Shown piece after piece: positions 9,678 to 16,727 of a DNA stretch of 39,196 bases; position 1 is the stretch's first letter; each line of letters begins with the position of its first letter. The stretch lies in contig JAPKZR010000284.1 in NCBI GenBank assembly GCA_026393695.1, positions 1 to 39,196 on the forward strand, given 5' to 3'. Source of the DNA: Actinomycetota bacterium. GTDB taxonomy: Bacteria; Actinomycetota; Acidimicrobiia; Acidimicrobiales; Ilumatobacteraceae. The notes under the pieces are model-generated. The model was not told the DNA's origin and did not search any database. It worked only from the letters and a program-made list of their open reading frames with translations. Both the position numbers and the translations under genes were made by a program.

Positions 9678-10643
9678 TTAGTTACCGGATGGAATTGGCA
9701 CGGCGGCGAGTACCTCGGTAACTGCCTGTTGAGCGGTGAGACCTCTCGACATGGCCTCGGGTCGCAGCACAAGGCGGTGACACAGCACTGCGTGAGCCAC
9801 CGACTTCACGTCGTCGGGGGTCGCATAGCTGCGGCCGCGAGCGGCAGCGGTTGCGCGCACCGCACGGGCGAGCTGCAATGTGGCTCGTGGCGACATGCCA
9901 AGCGCAATGCCTGGATGGCGGCGGCTGAACTCGGCGAGGTCGACGAGGTAGGCCTTGAGCGGACCGGCGAGGTGTACGCCTCGAACGGCATCGATCATCG
10001 CGAGCACCTCGGCCACGGTGACCACTGCGCCGAGGTTTGCTGGAGTGGTGCCCGAACCTTGCACATCGAGAATTGAGAGCTCGGCCTCACGCGATGGGTA
10101 TCCGAGCGACAGGCGCAGCAGGAAGCGATCGAGCTGGCTTTCGGGTAACCGATAGGTGCCCTCTTGCTCGATGGGGTTCTGTGTAGCGATCACCATGAAC
10201 GGCGGGCTGAGGGGATGGCTCCGGCCTTCGACCGAGATCTGACGCTCTTCCATTGCTTCGAGCAGCGCGGATTGGGTCTTGGGTGATGCTCGGTTGATTT
10301 CGTCGGCCAACACGATGTTGGCGAACAACGGGCCCGGCCTGAAGTCGAAGGTCTCGGTAGAGCGTTGCCAGATACTCACGCCCACAAGGTCGGTGGGCAA
10401 CAGGTCGGGGGTGAACTGCACGCGCTTCCAGGTGCATTCGATGGAAGCTGCCAAAGCCTTGGCGAGACTGGTTTTGCCGACGCCGGGCACGTCTTCAATG
10501 AGCAAGTGCCCTTCGGCCAGCAAGCAGATGACAGCGAGCTCAATCTCGTTGCGTTTGCCGTGGACCACTTGCGCAATGTTGTCGCTGATGGCCTCGAACA
10601 GCGCCGCGAACGTGGGTACCGGAGTTGTTGCTTCAGCCGTCAC
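9678..10643 (-). CDS. MoxR-family AAA+ ATPase
   Basis: Walker A-like EDVPGVGKTSLAKALA, Walker B VLADEINRASPKTQSALLEAMEE, FMVIATQNPIEQEGTYRLPESQLDRF. Start chosen at GTG 10643; an in-frame GTG also occurs at 10649. Confidence 0.94.
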   Translation of the reverse strand: MTAEATTPVPTFAALFEAISDNIAQVVHGKRNEIELAVICLLAEGHLLIEDVPGVGKTSLAKALAASIECTWKRVQFTPDLLPTDLVGVSIWQRSTETFDFRPGPLFANIVLADEINRASPKTQSALLEAMEERQISVEGRSHPLSPPFMVIATQNPIEQEGTYRLPESQLDRFLLRLSLGYPSREAELSILDVQGSGTTPANLGAVVTVAEVLAMIDAVRGVHLAGPLKAYLVDLAEFSRRHPGIALGMSPRATLQLARAVRATAAARGRSYATPDDVKSVAHAVLCHRLVLRPEAMSRGLTAQQAVTEVLAAVPIPSGN

Positions 10644-10702
10644 GGGCACAAGGGTAGGCCATACAACCGAATATGCAATGGCGGGATTGCTACGGTTGCG
10701 CC

Positions 10703-11563
10703 GTGGACACCATGTACCTCGCTGTCGACATCGGCGGCACCAAGTTGGCTGCAGGTGTTGTAGGCGACGACGGCCGCGTCATCGTTCGTGATCGCATTGC
10801 TACGCCCACTCGCGATGTGTGGTCGTCCATCGAGCGGTTGGTGAAACGCGTGATGGCCGCTGCGCCGGTGCCGCTGGTTGCAGTAGGCGTTGGTTGCGGG
10901 GGCCCAATGGACCCGACGGTCGGAACTGTGTCACCGCTACACATCCCGTCGCTGCGCGACTTCGAGCTACAAAATGCGCTCGCCGAAGCCACTGGCCTAC
11001 CCACCTTTGTCGACAACGACGCCAAGGCGCTCACGCTTGGCGAAGCATGGTGCGGGGCGGGTCGCGGCGAGATGAACATGGTGGGTGTCGTGGTCGGAAC
11101 GGGCGTGGGCGGAGGCATCATCAGTAACGGCCGCCTGCTTGGCGGTCGCCTCGGCAATGCCGGACACATCGGACACATGGTTGTCGAACCCGAAGGCCGT
11201 GCGTGCGCGTGCGGTGGTGTCGGGTGTCTCGAGGCCTATGCCTGTGGCCCAGCTATCGAAGCCGAAACGGGTCGGCCGCCGCATCGCGCGCCGCAGGCCA
11301 TCATTGAACGCACCGGCTCGTTGGTCGGTCGGGCGTTGGCGTCGTTGGCTGCGGTGGTCGACTTCAATGTTGCCGTCATTGGTGGCTCGGTGGCGCTTGG
11401 ATTCGGCGAACCGTTTTTTGCCGCTGCTCAAGCCGAGATCGCGGCCCGAGCCAAGTTGTCGTTCACCGATCACCTTGAGGTGCGCAAGGCCGCTCTTGGT
11501 GAACTTGCGCCGCTTGTTGGTGCCGCAGCGCTTGCGCGTCGCGGCTTGCTCGGACTCAGCTGA
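10703..11563 (+). CDS. ROK-family sugar kinase (glucokinase-like)
   Basis: YLAVDIGGTKLAAGVV, FVDNDAKALTLGEAWCGAGRG, GTGVGGGII and the ROK zinc motif CACGGVGCLEAYACG. GTG at 10703. Confidence 0.92.
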   Translation: MDTMYLAVDIGGTKLAAGVVGDDGRVIVRDRIATPTRDVWSSIERLVKRVMAAAPVPLVAVGVGCGGPMDPTVGTVSPLHIPSLRDFELQNALAEATGLPTFVDNDAKALTLGEAWCGAGRGEMNMVGVVVGTGVGGGIISNGRLLGGRLGNAGHIGHMVVEPEGRACACGGVGCLEAYACGPAIEAETGRPPHRAPQAIIERTGSLVGRALASLAAVVDFNVAVIGGSVALGFGEPFFAAAQAEIAARAKLSFTDHLEVRKAALGELAPLVGAAALARRGLLGLS

Positions 11564-11630
11564 TCCGCTGCTCGAAAATCTCGTGAGCTCCACCGGTTTG
11601 TCTGCGCGCTGAGCAAGCTAGCCTCGCCGT

Positions 11631-12845
11631 ATGCAGCCCACGTATACCCCTGAAGCCGAGGCCTACCGCAGCAAGGTGCAAGCGTTCCTTGCCCGCGAGC
11701 TACCCAGCAATTGGGGTGGTATCGGCAAACTCGAAGGCGACGAACTTCATGAGTTCGTGGCGCATTGGCGTGTTGTGTTGCACGAGGATCGCTACTTGGC
11801 GCCAGGCTGGCCTGCCGAATACGGCGGCGGCGGATTGTCGGCGCTCGAGCAGGTCATCACGGCCGAAGAGTTCGCTCGCGCCGGCGTGCCTACCGGCGGA
11901 TACAACGACGTGTTCGGTATTCAGATGTTGGGCAACACGTTGCTGCAGTGGGGCTCCGAGGAGCAAAAGGCGTACTACCTGCCGCGCATCTTGTCGAACG
12001 CCGACGTGTGGTGTCAGGGCTACAGCGAGCCCAATGCTGGCTCCGACCTGTCGAACATTGGTCTGCGCGGCGAACTCGACGGTGACCAGTGGGTCCTCAA
12101 CGGTCAAAAGATTTGGACATCGGCCGGCCATCTGGCTGATCACATCTTCACGCTTGCTCGCACCGATCCAGATCTTCCTCGGCATAAGGGCATTTCGTTC
12201 TTGCTCGTCGACATGCGCCAGCCCGGCGTCGAGGTTCGTCCGATCCGGATGATCTCGGGTGAGAGCGAATTTAACGAGGTGTTCTATACCGATGCCACGT
12301 GTCCCAAGGACAACGTGATCGGTGGCGTCAACAACGGTTGGGCCGTAGCAATGACCCTGCTCGGCTACGAGCGTGGTGAGGCTGCCGCAACGCTGCCCAT
12401 TCGTTTCCAAGGCGAACTCGATCGTTTGATGATCATGGCCAAAGACCGCGGCGTCTCCAACGACCCGGTGATCCGTCAGCGCTTGGCGTGGTGCTACTCG
12501 AAGGTGCAGATGATGCGCTTCCTCGGTATGCGAACCCTCACCAAGTTCATGCAGGGACATCATCCCGGCCCTGACGGTGCGATCTTCAAGCTCTACTGGA
12601 GCGAGTATCACAAGGTCGTCACCGAACTCTCGATGGACATCATGGGTCTCGAGGGTCTGTCGCCAACCGGTCGTCCGCCATCAAGCGCCTTCCAAACCGA
12701 CGATGGTGGCGCCCCGAACTCAACCGGGTCATGGGCGGGCGTGTTCCTCAACGCACGCGCCGGCTCGATTTATGCCGGCTCAAGCCAGATTCAGCGAAAC
12801 ATCATTGGTGAGATGGTGCTCGGCCTTCCGAAGGAACCCAAGTAG
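11631..12845 (+). CDS. Acyl-CoA dehydrogenase family protein
   Basis: 404 aa; WCQGYSEPNAGSDLSNIGLRGELDGDQWVLNGQKIWTSAGHLADH and C-terminal GSSQIQRNIIGEMVLGLPK. Confidence 0.94.
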   Translation: MQPTYTPEAEAYRSKVQAFLARELPSNWGGIGKLEGDELHEFVAHWRVVLHEDRYLAPGWPAEYGGGGLSALEQVITAEEFARAGVPTGGYNDVFGIQMLGNTLLQWGSEEQKAYYLPRILSNADVWCQGYSEPNAGSDLSNIGLRGELDGDQWVLNGQKIWTSAGHLADHIFTLARTDPDLPRHKGISFLLVDMRQPGVEVRPIRMISGESEFNEVFYTDATCPKDNVIGGVNNGWAVAMTLLGYERGEAAATLPIRFQGELDRLMIMAKDRGVSNDPVIRQRLAWCYSKVQMMRFLGMRTLTKFMQGHHPGPDGAIFKLYWSEYHKVVTELSMDIMGLEGLSPTGRPPSSAFQTDDGGAPNSTGSWAGVFLNARAGSIYAGSSQIQRNIIGEMVLGLPKEPK

Positions 12846-12859
12846 ATGCAGGATCGCCG

Positions 12860-13108
12860 ATGATCTGGCTGCGGGTGGCGTGGGCTGTGCTCGCGCGCCC
12901 GCGGTTGTGGTCTACGGCCATTCGCCAAATGCGCCGCATGGCCGCTCCGGGCTGGTACCGGCGTGTGCCATTTCTGCCGCTACCCAGCGGCGACTATCTG
13001 CGATTCCGGCTCGTCACGCAGTACGGAGACCCCGGGCATCGTCCCGATCCCATCGATGTCGTCAACTATCTGTCGTGGTGCCGGCAGTGGAACAACGTCG
13101 ATAGCTGA
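12860..13108 (+). CDS. Small protein of unknown function
   Basis: 82 aa ORF (MIWLRVAWAVLARPRLWSTAIRQMRRMAAPGWYRRVPFLPLPSGDYLRFRLVTQYGDPGHRPDPIDVVNYLSWCRQWNNVDS), co-directional and filling the gap between the dehydrogenase and HNH genes. Confidence 0.7.
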   Translation: MIWLRVAWAVLARPRLWSTAIRQMRRMAAPGWYRRVPFLPLPSGDYLRFRLVTQYGDPGHRPDPIDVVNYLSWCRQWNNVDS

Positions 13109-13120
13109 GGTCTGATCCAC

Positions 13121-13618
13121 ATGCGCAGCGCCCTCGTGTTGAATGCCACGTATGAGCCGCTGAGTGTTGTGCCTGCACGCAGAGCAGCGTGCCTTGTGTT
13201 GGCCGAGAAGGCCGAGGTCATCGAGCACGACGGAACCTTCATGCGTTCTGAGTCGCTGATTTTGAGCAGCCCATTGGTCATCCGCCTGCATTACGTGGTC
13301 AAGGTGCCGTTCCATCGCCGCACAGCGCTGTCTCGTCGAGCGGTCTTTGCGCGAGACGAGCACCGTTGCCAATACTGCGGTGCGCACGCCGACTCAATCG
13401 ACCATGTGCTGCCACGTTCTCGGGGCGGACCCAACGAGTGGGAAAACGTTGCCGCCGCATGCCGGCCATGTAATGCGCATAAGCGCGACCGCACGCCCGA
13501 AGAGGCCGACATGCGCCTGGCCCGCGAACCACGGGTTCCGCGCGAGCAGGCGTGGGCGGTTGTCAGCGTGGGCCGAATGCCCGACGCATGGACGCCCTAT
13601 CTCACCAATGTGTGGTAA
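13121..13618 (+). CDS. HNH endonuclease family protein
   Basis: VFARDEHRCQYCGAHADSIDHVLPRSRGGPNEWENVAAACRPCNAHKRDRTPEEA: HNH core with two CxxC pairs. Confidence 0.92.
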   Translation: MRSALVLNATYEPLSVVPARRAACLVLAEKAEVIEHDGTFMRSESLILSSPLVIRLHYVVKVPFHRRTALSRRAVFARDEHRCQYCGAHADSIDHVLPRSRGGPNEWENVAAACRPCNAHKRDRTPEEADMRLAREPRVPREQAWAVVSVGRMPDAWTPYLTNVW

Positions 13619-13635
13619 ATCACGCAGGTCAGGGC

Positions 13636-14304
13636 ATGCTGACAACCGTGTGGCGGATCGAGTGGCTCAGCGGAAGTGCTGGTGACTTCCATCAGCGCGA
13701 GTTGCCCGATGTGATCACGCCCACCGTGTGGTGGTTCGACGTCGATCATTCGGCTGTGGCGCTCGGGTCGTCCCAGCCATTCAGCGATGTCGACGCAGAA
13801 GCGTGCGCTCAGGCCGGTATCGACATTGTTCGACGGCGCAGCGGCGGGGGAGCAGTGCTGCTCGAGCCAGGCGATGTGGTGTGGGTCGATGTGTTGATCC
13901 CTGCAGGTCATCGGCAATGGAGCACCGACGTGAGCTCGTCGGCGTGGTGGCTCGGAGAGGCGTGGCGAAGTGCGCTGAGCTCACTCGGTATGCCCGGATT
14001 GAGCGTGCATACGGCGCCGATACGACACACCGAATGGTCCCGACGGATCTGCTTTGCCGGCGTCGGCGGCGGCGAAGTGATGTTGGGCGACCGCAAGGTG
14101 GTGGGTATTAGCCAGCGCCGAGTCCGTGCTGGCGCCCGCTTTCAGTGTGCGTACTACCAGCAGTGGCGTCCGAGCACCCACGAGTTGGTGTTCGGATCGT
14201 CGGGTCCTCGGGCCGATGAACTGCTCGATCTGGTGGCGCCCGTGTCGGCGCCGGCAGCAGCGGTACGAGCGGCCTTTGAGCACGCCTTGAACTCGCTCGG
14301 CTAG
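13636..14304 (+). CDS. Lipoate-protein ligase A-like (BPL/LPL catalytic) domain protein
   Basis: About 222 aa; VRRRSGGGAVLLEPGDVVWVDVLIP and the lysine motif GDRKVVGISQRRVRAGARFQC. ATG at 13636. Confidence 0.82.
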   Translation: MLTTVWRIEWLSGSAGDFHQRELPDVITPTVWWFDVDHSAVALGSSQPFSDVDAEACAQAGIDIVRRRSGGGAVLLEPGDVVWVDVLIPAGHRQWSTDVSSSAWWLGEAWRSALSSLGMPGLSVHTAPIRHTEWSRRICFAGVGGGEVMLGDRKVVGISQRRVRAGARFQCAYYQQWRPSTHELVFGSSGPRADELLDLVAPVSAPAAAVRAAFEHALNSLG

Positions 14305-14361
14305 ATCAGCCAACTCAGCCGCTGAGGCCGCTGAGACACCTCCACTCTTCCCCACTGCGTA

Positions 14362-14380
14362 TTCGCGCTCTCTGCGCGAA
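14362..14380 (+). repeat. Hairpin, first of two related copies downstream of the LplA-like gene
   Basis: TTCGCGC-TCTCT-GCGCGAA, perfect 7-bp stem. The surrounding sequence CTGCGTATTCGCGCTCTCTGCGCG (14355-14378) recurs at 14397-14420 with one difference. Confidence 0.7.
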
Positions 14381-14396
14381 GCTGTTCAGGGCTTTC

Positions 14397-14429
14397 CTGC
14401 GTGTTCGCGCTCTCTGCGCGCAGTTTTTT
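14397..14429 (+). terminator. Rho-independent-like terminator upstream of mraZ
   Basis: CTGCGTGTTCGCGCTCTCTGCGCGCAG (CTGCGTG/CGCGCAG stem with one G-T pair) followed directly by TTTTTT. Confidence 0.65.
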
Positions 14430-14458
14430 CGGTTTGACCACCGAATATTTCTGGAATG

Positions 14459-14515
14459 TGGGGAATTTGTATTGACATTTGGGGCGTAGTGGGGCAGAGT
14501 GGGGACAAGTAGGGA
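14459..14515 (+). promoter_or_regulatory. Putative MraZ-binding array and mraZ promoter region
   Basis: TGGGG at 14459, 14480, 14490 and 14500 plus TAGGG at 14510; the last four have an exact 10-nt period (tggggcgtag tggggcagag tggggacaag tagggacccg). A TTGACA at 14473-14478 is a possible -35. MraZ is known to bind repeated TGGGN motifs upstream of its operon. Confidence 0.75.
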
Positions 14516-14560
14516 CCCGACCTACGTGAGGCAGCGATTCGGGAAGTCATCGAAGGGCAC

Positions 14561-14983
14561 GTGCAAAAGTTTCTTGGCGTTTTTGAACGACAACTCGACG
14601 TAAAAGGTCGATTGGCGCTTCCTGCCACGTTTCGAGCGCGCCTGGGCACGAGCTGCTACCTCACGTTGGGAACCGACAACAGCATCGAGGTCTTCACGAC
14701 CGAGAAGTTCGAAGAGGAGGCAGATCGAATGCAAGCACTTCAAGCACGAGGCGAAATCAGCATGGATCGCCTTCGTGCGTTCTCGGCCCGGGCCACGGCA
14801 ATCGAGCCCGACGCGCAGGGTCGCATCTACCTCGACGAGCGTCTGCGCCAGCACGCCCGACTCGACGTGAAGGGCCCCGCCATCGTGATGGGTCGCCTCG
14901 ACCGCATCGAGATCTGTTCAGTCGACCGCCACGAACGCAGCATGACTGCCGGCGAGCAGGAGTTCTCAGAGCCAGTGCTCTGA
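14561..14983 (+). CDS. mraZ: Transcriptional regulator MraZ
   Basis: QKFLGVFERQLDVKGRLALPATFRARLG and IEPDAQGRIYLDERLRQHARL (two DxxGR-type repeats), located directly upstream of rsmH. Confidence 0.94.
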   Translation: MQKFLGVFERQLDVKGRLALPATFRARLGTSCYLTLGTDNSIEVFTTEKFEEEADRMQALQARGEISMDRLRAFSARATAIEPDAQGRIYLDERLRQHARLDVKGPAIVMGRLDRIEICSVDRHERSMTAGEQEFSEPVL

Positions 14984-15067
14984 GTCCTGCACCGATCACA
15001 CCACACACACCGACCGACGAAAGCGAGAACGAAGGCCCGAAGAACACACGACAAACACCCAACAGGT

Positions 15068-15088
15068 ACCGATGAGTTCCGCTCATCG
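15068..15088 (+). other. Hairpin in the mraZ-rsmH intergenic region
   Basis: CCGATGAG-TTCCG-CTCATCGG, perfect 8-bp inverted repeat. Confidence 0.6.
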
Positions 15089-15136
15089 GCAGTCTCCCGG
15101 TTGACAAGATGCAGCACTCTCCACCCGCTCACATCT

Positions 15137-15222
15137 CGTTCATCCCGGGGAGAAATCCCGGCGACAATCGTTCACCGGGGGGCTGCCGATCAGCGGAGCG
15201 CAAGTGCGAGGAAGCCCCCGTG
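15137..15222 (+). ncRNA. Candidate cis-regulatory RNA leader of rsmH (compare the actinobacterial mraW motif)
   Basis: Hairpin CCGGG(15145-15149)/CCCGG(15157-15161), then GGGGGCT(15178-15184)/AGCCCCC(15213-15219) enclosing CTG-CCGAT-CAG, CGC-AAGT-GCG and the SD-like GAGGAAG. The stem ends at the GTG start (15220). Confidence 0.55.
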
Positions 15223-16215
15223 AAGAGCAGCAATACCGGCAACGACAATCAAGTGAATGAGCCAGGAGCGCCACAGAGCGCTGGCTTTCATCACCTGCCT
15301 GTCATGGCTGCCGAGATTGTTGCCGTCTTTGCTGAGGTGACCAACGGAGTGGTGCTCGACGCCACGCTGGGCGGGGGAGGGCATGCAGAGATGCTGCTCG
15401 AAGCCCATCCGCACCTGAACATCCTTGGTATCGATCGGGATCAGACGGCGCTGGCAGCAGCGACCACCCGCCTGAGCCGGTTTGGTGATCGTGTCCAGAC
15501 AGTTCATTGTCGATTCGACCACCTTCGCGACGCCATGAAGACCGCCAATGTTGCAACGCTCAGCGGAGCGCTTTTCGACCTTGGTGTTTCATCGCCGCAG
15601 CTCGACCGTGTCGAGCGTGGATTTTCTTACCGTAACGATTCCCCCCTCGATATGCGCATGGACCTGACGGAACCATGGTCTGCAGTCGATGTCGTGAACG
15701 GTTACACCGAACAGGAACTCACCAGAGTCCTGTTCGAGTATGGCGACGAGCGATTTGCCCCCCGGATCGCTCGTGCCATCATCTCCCACCGGCCGATCGA
15801 ATCGACCGGTGAACTCGCCGACATCATTGTGACGGCCATCCCTGCGGCTGTGCGTCGCACTGGTGGCCATCCGGCAAAGCGTTCGTTCCAGGCAATTCGT
15901 ATTGCCGTGAACCATGAACTCGAGATTTTGCCGGCGGCGATCGACGCAGCGATTGCGGCCACCGCAGTCGGCGGGCGCATTGCCGTGTTGTCCTACCACT
16001 CGGGCGAGGACCGCATCGTGAAAGAGCGTTTCCGCGCAGCCGAAACGGGCGGATGCGAATGTCCTACCGGGTTGCCGTGCGTGTGCGGTGCCGTGCGCAC
16101 CGTTCGCTTAGTGCGTCGGGTACCCAAGACCCCGTCGGCTGCTGAGGTGGCCACCAATCGCCGTGCCGCATCGGCGCGGTTGCGGGTCGTCGAACGAATC
16201 GCCGCGCCGGTCTGA
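15220..16215 (+). CDS. rsmH: 16S rRNA (cytosine(1402)-N4)-methyltransferase RsmH (MraW)
   Basis: HHLPVMAAEIVAVF, VLDATLGGGGHAEMLLE, LGIDRDQTALAAA, LFDLGVSSPQLDRVERGFSYRNDSPLDMRMD, SYHSGEDRIVKERFR. GTG at 15220 follows GAGGAAG; the ORF track starts at 15109. Confidence 0.95.
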   Translation: MKSSNTGNDNQVNEPGAPQSAGFHHLPVMAAEIVAVFAEVTNGVVLDATLGGGGHAEMLLEAHPHLNILGIDRDQTALAAATTRLSRFGDRVQTVHCRFDHLRDAMKTANVATLSGALFDLGVSSPQLDRVERGFSYRNDSPLDMRMDLTEPWSAVDVVNGYTEQELTRVLFEYGDERFAPRIARAIISHRPIESTGELADIIVTAIPAAVRRTGGHPAKRSFQAIRIAVNHELEILPAAIDAAIAATAVGGRIAVLSYHSGEDRIVKERFRAAETGGCECPTGLPCVCGAVRTVRLVRRVPKTPSAAEVATNRRAASARLRVVERIAAPV

Positions 16216-16727
16216 TGGCAGCAGTCACACCACTACTCGATCCATTGCTCGCCCGGCCATTGCCGCGCGATGCCGCACGTCGCCCAGCACCTGTTGCGCC
16301 ACGCAGGCCCCGCCCAGAACTGTTGGTGGTTCCTCGCCGCCGCCGCCGCCGCACCGCCGGCATCATGGCGCTCGGCGGCATGTTGATGTTCGCGATGCTG
16401 CTCGGCACGGTTGCGTTGCAGACCCGCATTGCTCAGAACCAGCTCGCTCTCGACAAGACCGATCGTGCGGTCAAAGTTGCCCGTGAGCGCTATGACCTGT
16501 TGCGTAGGGCTCGTGCCGAGCTGCGCTCGCCGAATCGGTTAGCGGTTGAGGCAGATCGCCTTGGCATGATTCCCGCCGACAAGGGCGAGTTCATGACGAT
16601 CGCTCCAGCGACGGTTGCGCATCTGATGGCAACGTCGGGGTGGTTGGCCAATAACCCTGCCGAGAACAGCGTTTCGTCGCTCGAGCAGTTCGGGCAAGTG
16701 AAGGCTGTCGCCGGAGACGCTCCATGA
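16215..16727 (+). CDS. FtsL-like septum formation initiator protein
   Basis: 170 aa; single TM (GIMALGGMLMFAMLLGTVALQTRIAQNQLALDK) followed by a coiled-coil-like segment; sits between rsmH and ftsI. Confidence 0.8.
   Translation: MAAVTPLLDPLLARPLPRDAARRPAPVAPRRPRPELLVVPRRRRRRTAGIMALGGMLMFAMLLGTVALQTRIAQNQLALDKTDRAVKVARERYDLLRRARAELRSPNRLAVEADRLGMIPADKGEFMTIAPATVAHLMATSGWLANNPAENSVSSLEQFGQVKAVAGDAP

Noticed and set aside
11700-12611. 303-aa minus-strand ORF antisense to the acyl-CoA dehydrogenase
   Set aside because: Shadow ORF; the opposite strand has clear dehydrogenase motifs.
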